From Parahoeflea halophila (GTDB lineage: Bacteria; Pseudomonadota; Alphaproteobacteria; Rhizobiales; Rhizobiaceae): a stretch of 64,000 nt of DNA. The stretch is from positions 62,001 to 126,000 of the forward strand of contig NZ_OCPC01000003.1 of NCBI RefSeq assembly GCF_900220985.1. Reading direction: 5' to 3'. Position numbers and translations under genes: made by a program. Under the pieces are notes generated by a model. It was not told the origin of the DNA. It made no database searches and saw only the letters and a list, made by a program, of their open reading frames with translations. Below are positions 40,131 through 49,702 of this stretch, in pieces. The first letter of the stretch is position 1; every line of letters starts with the position of its first letter.

Positions 40131-40568
40131 ATGCCAGCACCGACAGAACCGGTCATGTCCGCCGCCGAACTGGCGGACTATCTCGACGAGGTTTACCCGC
40201 AAATCAATGCCGAGGGACCGCTGATCTCGGTGACCGAGGTCAGACCGGGCGCCACCGTCGTCCGGCTCAATGCCGACGAACGGCATCTGCGCCCCGGCGG
40301 CACGGTGAGCGGGCCGACCATGTTCATGCTCGCTGATCTCGGCGCCTATGCTGTGATCCTGGCGCATATCGGCCGGGTTGCGCTGGCCGTGACCACCAAT
40401 CTCAACATCAACTTCCTGATGAAGCCCCAACCCGGCCCGCTCGATGCCACGGCGACGATCCTGAAACTGGGCAAGCGGCTTGTGGTCACCGACATCGCCA
40501 TCAACGATTCCGGCGGCGAACTGGTCGCGCATGCCACGGCCACATACTCGATTCCGCCACGGGTTTGA
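40131..40568 (+). CDS. PaaI-type hotdog thioesterase
   Basis: 145 residues with the single hotdog fold: LRPGGTVSGPTMFMLADLGAYAV near residue 50 is the helix with the catalytic Asp, and NINFLMKPQPGPLDATATI follows. It should hydrolyse acyl-CoA esters; substrate unknown. The start is ATG 40131, with AGGATA before it. It is probably cotranscribed with the crotonase gene. Confidence 0.9.
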   Translation: MPAPTEPVMSAAELADYLDEVYPQINAEGPLISVTEVRPGATVVRLNADERHLRPGGTVSGPTMFMLADLGAYAVILAHIGRVALAVTTNLNINFLMKPQPGPLDATATILKLGKRLVVTDIAINDSGGELVAHATATYSIPPRV

Positions 40569-40588
40569 GCAAAATCGTACGGGAATCA

Positions 40589-40608
40589 TGCGGTATTTAA
40601 ATACCGCA
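40589..40608. repeat. 20-bp perfect palindrome before rplM
   Basis: TGCGGTATTTAAATACCGCA, 21 bases after the thioesterase stop and 55 bases before the rplM -35. No T-run follows directly, so an operator is as likely as a terminator. Confidence 0.6.
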
Positions 40609-40663
40609 CAACCAACGCATTGTTTTTGCTGGTTTTTTTGCCATAAACTCCGAAACATAACGC

Positions 40664-40692
40664 TTGACGCTGATTTCGGCCTCTCCTATAAG
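40664..40692 (+). promoter_or_regulatory. Sigma-70 promoter of rplM-rpsI
   Basis: TTGACG (40664-40669) and TATAAG (40687-40692) are 17 bases apart. The leader to the rplM ATG is about 135 bases, long enough for L13 autoregulation. Confidence 0.8.
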
Positions 40693-40834
40693 CACGCAGC
40701 GTCGAAGTTCGCGGAATTTCGGCGCGTCCGTTGTTGAAAGAGGCTGATTTCAGCCTTTCACGGCAACACAAGCAACAAGAAACGTCCGGCGGCCGGAACG
40801 ATTGGCACCGGATCCTGAACAAGAGAGAACTCCA

Positions 40835-41299
40835 ATGAAAACCTTCTCGCAGAAGCCTGCAGAGGTGGACAAGAAGTGGGTGATTATCGACGCGACAGAT
40901 CTCGTCGTCGGCCGTCTTGCCACCATTGTCGCCAACCGCCTGCGCGGCAAGCACAAAGCCACCTTCACCCCGCATGTTGACGATGGCGACAATGTCGTAA
41001 TCATCAATGCCGAAAAGGCGGTCCTGACCGGCAAGAAGTACACCGACAAGAAGTACTACTGGCACACCGGCTATCCCGGCGGCATCAAGGAGCGTACTGC
41101 GCGCCAGATTTTCGAAGGCCGCTTTCCCGAGCGCGTCATCGAAAAGGCTGTCGAGCGCATGGTTCCCCGCGGCCCGCTAGGCCGTCGCCAGATGAAGAAC
41201 CTGCGCGTCTATGCCGGTGCAGAGCACCCGCATGAAGCCCAGCAGCCGACCGTCCTCGACGTCGCCTCGCTGAACACCAAGAACAAAAGGAGCGCCTGA
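40835..41299 (+). CDS. rplM: 50S ribosomal protein L13
   Basis: 154 residues, beginning [20 protein letters not shown] and with the family core [18 protein letters not shown] and [17 protein letters not shown]. The ATG at 40835 follows AGAGAAC. rpsI starts 2 bases after the stop. A frame from 40802 is too long. Confidence 0.97.
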   Translation: MKTFSQKPAEVDKKWVIIDATDLVVGRLATIVANRLRGKHKATFTPHVDDGDNVVIINAEKAVLTGKKYTDKKYYWHTGYPGGIKERTARQIFEGRFPERVIEKAVERMVPRGPLGRRQMKNLRVYAGAEHPHEAQQPTVLDVASLNTKNKRSA

Positions 41300-41301
41300 A
41301 C

Positions 41302-41787
41302 ATGGCTGAACTCAATTCGCTTGAGGAGCTCGGCGCATCCGTGACCGGGACCGAGCCTGAACAGCAGGAAGCACCCGTGCATGTCCGCAAGGTAGACGAG
41401 CAGGGCCGCTCCTACGCCACCGGCAAACGCAAGAACGCGATCGCCCGCGTCTGGGTCAAGCCCGGCACCGGCAAGATCACCGTCAACGGCCGTGACTTCG
41501 TCACCTATTTCGCACGTCCCGTGCTGCAGATGGTTGTCCAGCAGCCGGTCGTCGCCGCTGCCCGTCAGGGCCAGTTCGACGTTGTCTGCACCGTTGTCGG
41601 CGGCGGTCTCTCCGGCCAGGCCGGTGCGGTTCGCCACGGCATTTCCAAGGCGCTGACCTACTTCGAGCCGGGCCTGCGTCCGGTGCTCAAGAAGGGCGGC
41701 TTCCTGACCCGCGACAGCCGCGTTGTCGAGCGTAAGAAATACGGCAAGGCCAAGGCCCGCCGCTCGTTCCAGTTCTCAAAGCGTTAA
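41302..41787 (+). CDS. rpsI: 30S ribosomal protein S9
   Basis: 161 residues, longer than E. coli S9 because of an acidic ~35-residue N-terminal extension ([20 protein letters not shown]), common in alphaproteobacteria. The S9 core starts at [17 protein letters not shown] and ends in the basic tail [11 protein letters not shown] that reaches the P-site tRNA. Cotranscribed with rplM. Confidence 0.97.
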   Translation: MAELNSLEELGASVTGTEPEQQEAPVHVRKVDEQGRSYATGKRKNAIARVWVKPGTGKITVNGRDFVTYFARPVLQMVVQQPVVAAARQGQFDVVCTVVGGGLSGQAGAVRHGISKALTYFEPGLRPVLKKGGFLTRDSRVVERKKYGKAKARRSFQFSKR

Positions 41788-41816
41788 GGCGCCGGACAGC
41801 ATCGGAATGCATTCTG

Positions 41817-41842
41817 GACGGGGCTTCGGCCCCGTCTTTTTT
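41817..41842 (+). terminator. Rho-independent terminator of rplM-rpsI
   Basis: GACGGGGC-TTCG-GCCCCGTC followed by six T; 29 bases past the rpsI stop. Confidence 0.95.
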
Positions 41843-41968
41843 GTGCCTGTCTAAAGAATACCGGCGGGCTGACGGTGAAAAGACCCCTCCTCCGCCTGCC
41901 CGGCTTTATCCTGCGGCAGGATTGGGTTAGACCGGTTGGGACATCGTTCTCGCATCCGGAATCCCAAT

Positions 41969-42919
41969 ATGGCCAGCAAATCCATCGATCATGCCTTCAC
42001 CGCCCGCTCGCTGACCTCGGCGGCGAGTGATCCGACCTATGCCGGGGCGCTGTCGTTCATGCGGCGCAAATACACCAAGTCGCTCAAAGGCGCGGATGCG
42101 GTGGTCTGGGGCATTCCGTTCGATGCTGCCGTGTCAAACCGGCCCGGCGCCCGCTTCGGGCCGCAGGCAATCCGGCGGGCGGCGGCGATTTTCGACAATG
42201 ACCCGCAGTATCCCTTTAACCGCGACCTGTTCGAGGCGATGGCCGTGATCGACTATGGCGACTGCCTGCTCGATTACGGCAACCACCAGAAGACCCCGGC
42301 GACGATCGAGCGTGAGGCGGCGAAGATCCTCGCCTCCGGCGCATTTCTCATGAGCATGGGCGGCGATCACTTTGTCACCTGGCCACTGCTGAAAGCGCAC
42401 GCCGCCAAGCACGGACCGCTGGCGCTTGTGCAATTCGACGCGCACCAGGACACCTGGTTTGATGACGGCAAGAGGATCGACCACGGCTCGTTCGTCGGCC
42501 GCGCCGTACGCGACGGCGTCATCGACCCGGCGCGCTCGATCCAGGTCGGCATCCGCACCCATGCGCCCGAGGATTGCGGTATCCGTATTGTCTACGGGAA
42601 TGAGGTCGAGGACATGACGGCTGCACAGATTGCCAACACCATCCTCGAGCATGTCGGCGATGCCGCCTGCTACCTCACCTTCGACATCGATTGTCTGGAC
42701 CCGGCCTTTGCGCCTGGCACCGGCACCCCTGTTGCCGGCGGGCCTTCGAGCGCGAAGATGCTCTCCGTGCTGCAAAAGCTCGGGGGACTTGATATGAAGG
42801 GCGCCGATATTGTAGAAGTGGCCCCTGCCTATGACCACGCGGACATCACCGCGATTGCCGGAGCCTCTGTCGCCATGCACTATCTCGGACTTCTCGCAGA
42901 ACGCCGCTCGCGACGATAA
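41969..42919 (+). CDS. speB: Agmatinase / ureohydrolase family protein
   Basis: 316 residues. Ureohydrolase metal motifs are intact: GGDHFVTWP, DAHQDTW and DIDCLDPAFAPGTGTP. The motif context and Asp/His spacing favour agmatinase, which releases urea from agmatine to give putrescine, but guanidinobutyrase or related activities are possible. The ATG at 41969 starts MASKSIDHAF. It precedes argC on the same strand, 86 bases apart. Confidence 0.88.
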   Translation: MASKSIDHAFTARSLTSAASDPTYAGALSFMRRKYTKSLKGADAVVWGIPFDAAVSNRPGARFGPQAIRRAAAIFDNDPQYPFNRDLFEAMAVIDYGDCLLDYGNHQKTPATIEREAAKILASGAFLMSMGGDHFVTWPLLKAHAAKHGPLALVQFDAHQDTWFDDGKRIDHGSFVGRAVRDGVIDPARSIQVGIRTHAPEDCGIRIVYGNEVEDMTAAQIANTILEHVGDAACYLTFDIDCLDPAFAPGTGTPVAGGPSSAKMLSVLQKLGGLDMKGADIVEVAPAYDHADITAIAGASVAMHYLGLLAERRSRR

Positions 42920-43005
42920 AGTCTCGCTCGCCCGACTTTTGCTTCTGGAACTCAACCGAAGCGCTGCCCAAGTCCCTGAATTCCATGCATGAACGGAGAA
43001 GCCCG

Positions 43006-43935
43006 ATGGCTCCCAAGATCTTTATTGACGGCGAACACGGCACCACCGGTTTGCAAATCGTATCGCGGCTGCAGGACCGGAGCGACATCGAACTGATGTC
43101 GATGCCGGCCGAACAGCGGCGGGACCAGGATGTGCGGACCAGGTTTCTGCGCGAGGCTGACATTGCCATTCTGTGCCTTCCCGATGATGCGGCGCGGGAA
43201 TCCGTGGCGCTGGCAGCGGATGCCGGAACCCGGTTCATCGACGCCTCGACCGCGCACCGGAGCAACCCCGACTGGGCATTCGGCTTTGCCGAGCTCTCCC
43301 CGGACCAGGCCGAACGCATTGCCGCGGCGCAGTTCGTTTCCAATCCGGGCTGCTATTCGACCGGCGCGATCGCGCTGATTGCGCCGCTGGTTACCGCCGG
43401 CCTTCTGCCAACAGACTATCCTGTGACAATCAATGCCGTCTCCGGCTACACCGGCGGTGGCAAGCAGTTGATTGCGCAGATGGAAGACAGCTCCCGCGAC
43501 GATGCGATTGCGGCTGCGCATTTTGCCTATGCGCTGACCTTGGCGCACAAGCATGTGCCTGAAATCATGACCCACACCGGGATCACCCGGCGGCCGATCT
43601 TCACGCCGGCCGTCGGGCGTTTCGCCCAGGGAATGCTGGTCAATGTGCCGCTGCATCTCGACCTGATGAGCGGCACTCCGTCGATGGCGGACGTGCATTC
43701 GGCGCTTTCCAGGCACTATGGCAGCGGGTCTGTCGTGGAAGTCGCGCCTCTTGCGGTTTCCGCGAGCCAGCCCCGGCTTGATCCGGAAGAGATGACGGGC
43801 AGTGACCGCATGAAGCTCTATGTCTGCGGCATGGAGGGTGCGGGACAGGTCAATTTGGTTGCCTCGCTCGACAATCTCGGCAAGGGCGCATCCGGTGCGG
43901 CGGTGCAGAACCTCGATCTGATGATCCGCGGCTGA
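43006..43935 (+). CDS. argC: N-acetyl-gamma-glutamyl-phosphate reductase, type 2
   Basis: 309 residues, the short class of ArgC. It has the NADP loop DGEHGTTGLQI, catalytic C116 in SNPGCYSTG, and the substrate His in the later loop. It acts in arginine synthesis between ArgB and ArgD. ACGGAGAA precedes the ATG at 43006. Placement next to rplM-rpsI and speB matches rhizobial order. Confidence 0.96.
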   Translation: MAPKIFIDGEHGTTGLQIVSRLQDRSDIELMSMPAEQRRDQDVRTRFLREADIAILCLPDDAARESVALAADAGTRFIDASTAHRSNPDWAFGFAELSPDQAERIAAAQFVSNPGCYSTGAIALIAPLVTAGLLPTDYPVTINAVSGYTGGGKQLIAQMEDSSRDDAIAAAHFAYALTLAHKHVPEIMTHTGITRRPIFTPAVGRFAQGMLVNVPLHLDLMSGTPSMADVHSALSRHYGSGSVVEVAPLAVSASQPRLDPEEMTGSDRMKLYVCGMEGAGQVNLVASLDNLGKGASGAAVQNLDLMIRG

Positions 43936-44018
43936 CGGGAGTCGGGCGACGAGCGCATTGCGGGCGCATCCGGATACCCGCCGTGAGCGCGAACTTCCTC
44001 TGTGCCTGACCGGCCGTG

Positions 44019-44306
44019 TTACGAACCGTTCTCGTATCGCTTGGCCAGATCCTCGTAGTCGTCCTTCTCGACATAGCGCAGTTCGCGGATGATGCGCAGC
44101 GTCGGCTTCAGCGCAAAGCAGACAGATCCGACCAGGAAACACCAGGTTCCCGCGGTCTGCCAGGCTTCCGAAAAGAACATCACAGAGCCGACCACAAACA
44201 GCAGCGCAGCACTGACATCGACTGTCGTGTAGGCCAGCTCGAACCAGGCGTAGTATCGTTCATCCGAGATGTAGCGGTGATGACGGGAAAGCTTGAAAAG
44301 CGCCAC
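44019..44306 (-). CDS. YrhK-like domain membrane protein
   Basis: 95 residues with two hydrophobic segments (about 23-45 and 52-72) and an N-terminal HHRYISDERYYAWFELAYT, as in YrhK-like proteins. Function unknown. AAGGAG lies 6 bases before a GTG start at 44306. It is downstream of the heme A synthase gene's stop on the same strand, with 61 bases between. Confidence 0.85.
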   Translation of the reverse strand: MALFKLSRHHRYISDERYYAWFELAYTTVDVSAALLFVVGSVMFFSEAWQTAGTWCFLVGSVCFALKPTLRIIRELRYVEKDDYEDLAKRYENGS

Positions 44307-44367
44307 TGCATACTCCTTTCCGGCTTACTGTCTTGTCACCGCAGTCTCTGATGATGGCCGCCAGCGG

Positions 44368-45504
44368 TCAACTGCGGATGCGGATTTTGGTCTCCATCGG
44401 ATAGGCGCCAAAGAAACCGCGCCAGTGGGCCACCGCAAAGCCAAGCACCACCACCGCCCAGCCCTGGTGGGCCAGTGCCCAGCTTACGGGGACCTTTGTG
44501 ACAATGACCACGATGCCGATCAAGGCCTGGATCGTGACGAGGCCAAACAGCACGATCGCCCGGCGGCAGTGGGTGGTCCCTCCTCCGCGGCTGATCGCGG
44601 CCAGCATGTGCCAGAGCGCCAGGGCAAACAGCACATAGCCGCCGAGCCGGTGGACGAACTGCACCGCCAATTCGTTTTCGAAGAAATTGCGCCAGGCCGG
44701 GGAGATTTCGAGCAGACCCGGCGGCACCAGGGCCCCATTCATCAACGGCCAGGTGTTCGAGGCAAGCCCGGCATCGAGACCCGCAACAAGGCCACCGAGA
44801 TAGATCTGCACGAGGATGAGGGCTGTCAAAGCCCCTGCTCCGCGCTTCAATCCTTCGCTTGGAACCGGATCGGCCGAATGCGGCGCCAGTCCCCGCATGA
44901 CCCAGACGATCGCCGCGAAAATCAGGCAGGCAAGGGTCAGGTGGGTGGCAAGCCGATACTGGCTGACATCGACGCGGTCAACGAGGCCGGATACGACCAT
45001 CCACCAGCCGACCGCGCCCTGCAGGCCGCCCAGCACCAGCAGGCCGAACAAGGGCCAACGCAAACGCTTTTCCACCCGGCCGGTCGCGAGCAAGACCAGG
45101 AACGGCACGCCGAACAGAACACCGACACCACGCGCCAGCAGCCTGTGGGCCCATTCCCACCAGTAGATGGTCTTGAACTCGTCGAGGCTCATGCCCTTGT
45201 TGATCAGCTGGTATTCGGGGATCTGCCGGTAAAGCTCGAGCTCTTCCTGCCATTCCGCCTCGCTGAGCGGCGGGATGATCCCATGAATCGGCTTCCACTC
45301 GGTTATGGAGAGGCCCGAATCCGTGAGCCGCGTGGCGCCACCGACCAGCACCAAGGCAAAGATCGCGACCAACACGAGGCCGAGCCAAACCCGCTGAATT
45401 GTGCGGTTGCGGCGGATCCGCTGCTGCTCGACCTTAACCTGGCCGGCATCAGGCGATTGTCCGGTCCGGGCTTCAGGTTGCTGAGCGCTGATACTGGCAG
45501 TCAT
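44368..45504 (-). CDS. ctaA: Heme A synthase
   Basis: 378 residues, COX15/CtaA type 2, with eight membrane segments. It oxidises the C8 methyl of heme O to give heme A for cytochrome oxidase. Heme ligand and family motifs: GGATRLTDSGLSITEWKPIHG near residue 47, YWWEWAHRLLARGVG near 110, and the second half VQFVHRLGGYVLFALALWHM and ALAHQGWAVVVL with paired His. The ATG at 45504 follows AAGGAAG. Divergent from DUF2842. Confidence 0.96.
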   Translation of the reverse strand: MTASISAQQPEARTGQSPDAGQVKVEQQRIRRNRTIQRVWLGLVLVAIFALVLVGGATRLTDSGLSITEWKPIHGIIPPLSEAEWQEELELYRQIPEYQLINKGMSLDEFKTIYWWEWAHRLLARGVGVLFGVPFLVLLATGRVEKRLRWPLFGLLVLGGLQGAVGWWMVVSGLVDRVDVSQYRLATHLTLACLIFAAIVWVMRGLAPHSADPVPSEGLKRGAGALTALILVQIYLGGLVAGLDAGLASNTWPLMNGALVPPGLLEISPAWRNFFENELAVQFVHRLGGYVLFALALWHMLAAISRGGGTTHCRRAIVLFGLVTIQALIGIVVIVTKVPVSWALAHQGWAVVVLGFAVAHWRGFFGAYPMETKIRIRS

Positions 45505-45690
45505 CGACGATTTCTTCCTTTGAACAACTGCGCGACATGTGCACCACAGCATGGGGCAAGGCAAGAGATATGGCTTTGCGGCATGCGGTCGCGGCAGGGG
45601 TCAGCATCCCGGCAAGCCTTGCGTTCCCCGGCAAAGCCGCTATGTCGAGGATACCCTCCGCCCTGCCCACCCCAGACAAAAGGCCTGTCC

Positions 45691-45909
45691 ATGCCCGTCC
45701 GCCTCAAAAAGCTCATTGGAACAGTGATTATCGTCGCGCTGGTGGTGATTTATGCGCTGGTTGCCACGACCGTCGCCAGCTACCGGTTGGCGGAATCGGC
45801 CTGGTATGTTCACCTGCTCTACTTCCTGTTCACCGGAGTGCTCTGGGTGGTGCCGGCGATGTTCGTGATCCGCTGGATGGAGCGCCCGCAGAAAAACAAG
45901 CAGGGCTGA
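45691..45909 (+). CDS. DUF2842 family membrane protein
   Basis: 72 residues, two membrane segments (about 9-31 and 40-62), basic ends, pattern MPVRLKKLIGT and WVVPAMFVIRWMERP. A small alphaproteobacterial family often next to heme A synthase; function unknown, but the linkage suggests the cytochrome oxidase pathway. The ATG is at 45691. Confidence 0.88.
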   Translation: MPVRLKKLIGTVIIVALVVIYALVATTVASYRLAESAWYVHLLYFLFTGVLWVVPAMFVIRWMERPQKNKQG

Positions 45910-46067
45910 TCCGCCTTCACTGCGACGCGGCCTTTAACCTTCCTCTCGTTAACGCGGGATTAGCCTTTACAGCGGCTTTTCGGGCGGACCTTGCCGGAAT
46001 TTACCCGAATTTCGCCTCTCCCGGCCATCCTCGTCCAACAAGCAGGACGATGCGAGAGCTTTAAACC

Positions 46068-47294
46068 ATGGCAGATGCACAAGACCTATCCGCGCCTCTG
46101 GTGACGCCGGTTGAGCATGCCTATCCGGTTGCAAGCCCTTTTTCGGCCAGGCTCACATCGGATTCTGGCGAACTGAGCGCGCTGTGGCAGGCACTTGAAG
46201 CCGATCCGGCGACGACATTTCATCAACGCCGGGTGTGGGCCGAAGCCTGGAGCCAGGGGACCGGAACCGTGCTGCAACTGGTCACACTGGAACGAAATGG
46301 TGTCGCCTTCGCGCTTCTGCCGCTGGAGATCAGTCTTGCCGGCGGACTGAAGGTCGCCCGGTTTGCCGGAACTGCCTATTCGAATGAAAACACCGGTCTC
46401 ATCGACACGCAGTGCCAGGGTGGTCTTGAACCGGTCTCCAGCAGCGACCTGGCTGCGGCCCTTTCGCAAGCCGGGCTGGCAGCTGACATCGTGGTTTTTG
46501 ACAAGATGACAACGGAAGCAGCCGGGCGCCCCCCGTTCTCATCGCTGCCGCGGGTGTTGCATCAGAACCCCAGCTTTCAACTGCCGCTGTTTGAGGATTT
46601 CAACGCGGTGCTGGCGCAAATCAACGGCAAACGCCGGCGCAAGAAATTTCGGGTTTCGGAACGCCGCCTGGAAGCAATGGGTGGCTACACTCACATCATT
46701 GCCAAAACCGACACAGAGGCGATCCGGTTGCTTGAGACGTTCTTTGCGCAAAAGGGTGTACGGCTTGCCGCGCAAGGCCTGCCGGACGTCTTTGCGGATC
46801 CGGGTATCCGTGCCTTTTTCCGGCAACTTGCAACCACGCGTGACTCTGACGGAAACACTGCGCTCGAGCTTCACGGTATCGAGCTCTCCGGCGGGGACCA
46901 TGCGGGCGAAATCATCTCCGTCGCAGGATTGACCATCAAGGATCATCATGTCACCTGCCAGTTCGGTTCGATCAACGAAGAGATCGCGGCCGATGTCAGT
47001 GCCGGAGAATTGCTGTTCTTCAGGATGATCGAGCGGGCTTCGGCGGCCGGTCACACGGTTTTCGATTTCGGCGTTGGCGACCAACCCTACAAGCGGTCGT
47101 GGTGCCCGCAGCGGACCGAGCTGATGGATTGCTACTGTCCGCTCAATGCCAAGGGCCGGCTGGCTGCCCCGCTGATCGCCGGTCTCATCCGCCTGAAACG
47201 CATGATCAAGACGTCTCCGCTGCTGCACAGGCTTGCATCACGGCTGCGCGGCGGGCTGATGGTGAAAGCGAAGCCTGCTGCCGAGGTTGATTGA
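46068..47294 (+). CDS. CelD/BcsL-like GNAT acetyltransferase of a polysaccharide cluster
   Basis: 408 residues, with the two-lobed FemAB-like GNAT fold of the CelD group: FHQRRVWAEAW near residue 50, an FRVSERRLEAMGGY segment near 200, and a C-terminal HTVFDFGVGDQPYKRSWCP motif. Such proteins add acetyl or aminoacyl groups to polysaccharides or envelope sugars. It is the first gene of the polysaccharide cluster and converges with the chain-length gene. In Agrobacterium UPP (unipolar polysaccharide) loci a similar gene is present. Confidence 0.85.
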   Translation: MADAQDLSAPLVTPVEHAYPVASPFSARLTSDSGELSALWQALEADPATTFHQRRVWAEAWSQGTGTVLQLVTLERNGVAFALLPLEISLAGGLKVARFAGTAYSNENTGLIDTQCQGGLEPVSSSDLAAALSQAGLAADIVVFDKMTTEAAGRPPFSSLPRVLHQNPSFQLPLFEDFNAVLAQINGKRRRKKFRVSERRLEAMGGYTHIIAKTDTEAIRLLETFFAQKGVRLAAQGLPDVFADPGIRAFFRQLATTRDSDGNTALELHGIELSGGDHAGEIISVAGLTIKDHHVTCQFGSINEEIAADVSAGELLFFRMIERASAAGHTVFDFGVGDQPYKRSWCPQRTELMDCYCPLNAKGRLAAPLIAGLIRLKRMIKTSPLLHRLASRLRGGLMVKAKPAAEVD

Positions 47295-47333
47295 CCGGCG
47301 AGCCGCAGATTCCCGCGCGCCCGGCCTGATCCT

Positions 47334-49454
47334 TCAGGCAGCGGTGCTGCGATGCCCGAGCGGGCCGACTGGCTGTTTCGGCGTCATGATCAGCACATCC
47401 TCAAAACCCTCAGCATTGAACTCCGCAAGCAGCTGGGAGAATTCTGCTTCCTCGAATTGCACTATCGAGAGCACGACCTCGCCTCGTTCGGCACGCGCGA
47501 TCCGCGCGATCGAGGCGGCATCGGCGGCGCCACACTCGACAACGACCAGATCATAGGCTTCCGTCAGCGCATCGATGATCATCGGCAAACGATCAATGGC
47601 ACGCATGGCGCGGCGGGCATTGGCGTTGCCGCGCGGGATGATATGAGCCGAGGAAAGCCGGTCCGGGTGGATCGAGTCGGCAATGGAGATCTCGCCGCAC
47701 ATCAGATCGGTCAGTCCCGGACGTCGGACGGAATCGGCCATCAGTTCCGTCGGGCAGGCCGACCCGGTCAGGTCGATCAGCAAGGTCTTGAGACCATCGC
47801 CGGCGACGGTTCGGGCAAGCATCACGGCAGCGGCCGAGCCCTCGTCGCCTTCGGGTGACACACACACCGCAACCGGAGTCATGTCCGTAATCAGCTGTTC
47901 GGCAACCGCTTCGACGCTGAAATCGTCGGCATCGTTGGAAATGTGGGGCAGCGCGGGGCCTGGCGTCTCCTGCTCGTGTGCGGCGACAACAGCCGGGGCA
48001 GCCGCACCGGTTGCTGCGTTCTCTTCTACGCCAGCAGGATCGCGCACCAGGCCGGTCGAAGGCCGCAGCGCCCGCCCCGAGAACAGTTCGCCCAGCATCA
48101 CGCCGATCGAGGACAGCAGGAACGTCGCCAGCGCCGCGACGATAACGATGGGACCGGTTTTCGGGAAATAAGCTTCCGACGCGGGCACCGCGCGCGAGAT
48201 TACCCGGGCATCGGCCGGCAGGGCCTTGGGCTCGGTGCGCGAGGCGGCTTCACGGTAGCGACTGAGATAGGTTTCGAGCAGATCGCGCTGGGCCGCGGCC
48301 TCGCGTTCGAGCGAACGCAATTCCACGGCTTCCTCGCCCTCTCGGGCCGACCCGGCCTTGAGCTCGTTGAGTTGCCCCGTCAGTTCCTCTTCACGGATGC
48401 GTGCCACCCGAGCATTGTTTTCAAGACTGGACAGCACCTTGCGGACTTCACCATTGATCTGACGCTCGACATCGGCGAGCTGGGCGCGCAGTCCCTTCAT
48501 GCGCGGATGATTGTCGAGAAGCGTTGTCGACACGTCGGCGAGCTGCGCGCGGATGTTGCCTTCGCTTTCGCGCAGCCGCTGGATCACCGGGGAATCCAGC
48601 ACATCGGACACGGTATCCACAGCCTGGCCGCTCTGCAGCGCATTGCGCACCGAGCGGGCGCGGGCTTCGGAGTCGGCCCGCTCGGCCCTGATGCGGCTCA
48701 GTTCGGTCGAAATGTCCGAGAGCTGCTTGGCAGCGATCGTGTCCTGCTGGTTGACCAGCAGCAGACCGGTGCGCGCGCGGTATTCGGCAACCTTGCTCTC
48801 GGATTCACGCACCCGTTCACGCAGCCTGGCGATTTCCGGCTCCAGCCAGGCGCTGGCATCGGTGTTGCTCTCCAGTTTGGCGCCGGATTGTGAAGCGAGA
48901 TAGACGTCGACCAGTTCATTCGGCACTTCTGCCGCAAGTGCCTCGTCCTCGGAGGAAAACTCGATGCCGATAACGCGGGAGTCCGGCACCGCGTAGACGT
49001 CCAGCTTCTTGTAGAACTCCTTAAGGATGCGTTCCTCGGCGGGAACAGCGAGCGGATTCTTCTTCAGCCCGAGCATGACCAGAAGATCACCGAGCGCCGA
49101 AGGGTTCGCTGCCGGGTCGAACTCCTCGCGCGACGAAAGATCGAGGTTTCGCGCCACCTGCTTGATCAGGTCGGTCGAGCGCAGAATCTCGACCTGGCTG
49201 GCAACGGCGCGATCATCGAAGGTGCTGTCCCGCACCGGCTGGCTCTGGTCGCTTGTAAACACCGGCTCGCGGGTTTCGATCAGCAGCCTGGTTTCCGACT
49301 TGTAGAGTGGGTTGAGCATGCCGGTGACAATGAAGGCCAGACCGGCTGCAGCCGCGGTCAGTCCCGCCACAAGTGCCTTCTTTTCCCAGATCGCCTTTAC
49401 CAGACGGCCCAGGTCAATATCCACATCAGCTTGTGTCATCGGTGAGACAGACAT
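47334..49454 (-). CDS. Wzz/ExoP-like chain-length protein with degenerate kinase domain
   Basis: 706 residues. The N-terminal Wzz domain (about 10-110) has TM1 near 28-48; a coiled-coil region (about 190-420) is followed by a Pro-containing TM2 near 435-460; a cytoplasmic domain (about 530-690) has the fold order of a BY-kinase. The Walker A that should read GxxGKS(T) is SPEGDEGSAAAV, with no Lys; Walker A' is LLIDLTGSACP. No Tyr cluster ends the protein. It should still set chain length but not use ATP there. ATG 49454 or 49439. It is the only minus-strand gene of the cluster and is divergent from the export lipoprotein. Confidence 0.88.
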   Translation of the reverse strand: MSVSPMTQADVDIDLGRLVKAIWEKKALVAGLTAAAAGLAFIVTGMLNPLYKSETRLLIETREPVFTSDQSQPVRDSTFDDRAVASQVEILRSTDLIKQVARNLDLSSREEFDPAANPSALGDLLVMLGLKKNPLAVPAEERILKEFYKKLDVYAVPDSRVIGIEFSSEDEALAAEVPNELVDVYLASQSGAKLESNTDASAWLEPEIARLRERVRESESKVAEYRARTGLLLVNQQDTIAAKQLSDISTELSRIRAERADSEARARSVRNALQSGQAVDTVSDVLDSPVIQRLRESEGNIRAQLADVSTTLLDNHPRMKGLRAQLADVERQINGEVRKVLSSLENNARVARIREEELTGQLNELKAGSAREGEEAVELRSLEREAAAQRDLLETYLSRYREAASRTEPKALPADARVISRAVPASEAYFPKTGPIVIVAALATFLLSSIGVMLGELFSGRALRPSTGLVRDPAGVEENAATGAAAPAVVAAHEQETPGPALPHISNDADDFSVEAVAEQLITDMTPVAVCVSPEGDEGSAAAVMLARTVAGDGLKTLLIDLTGSACPTELMADSVRRPGLTDLMCGEISIADSIHPDRLSSAHIIPRGNANARRAMRAIDRLPMIIDALTEAYDLVVVECGAADAASIARIARAERGEVVLSIVQFEEAEFSQLLAEFNAEGFEDVLIMTPKQPVGPLGHRSTAA

Positions 49455-49702
49455 GCGCAGCTACTCCGTACTTGTACTGGACCGCAAGCGTAAAGGAACA
49501 TGGTAACGCAAGGGTTAAGGCGGATGTCAGGGATTGTTTACCATTGGCCGCCGCCCTGCCCTCAGTATCTGTTGTTCCGCTATTTTCGCCAAAGCTGCGC
49601 GGCGGAAGTCTAAAAATCCTGCGAGTTTTACCAGCCGTTAACCCTAATGGATCGATAACGGGTGTCGAAATGAGCACGGTTCTCGTGGAGCACGGAAAAA
49701 GC

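Noticed and set aside
44293-45909. 538-codon frame on the plus strand
   Set aside because: Covers the antisense of ctaA; the only real part is the last 72 codons, which are DUF2842.
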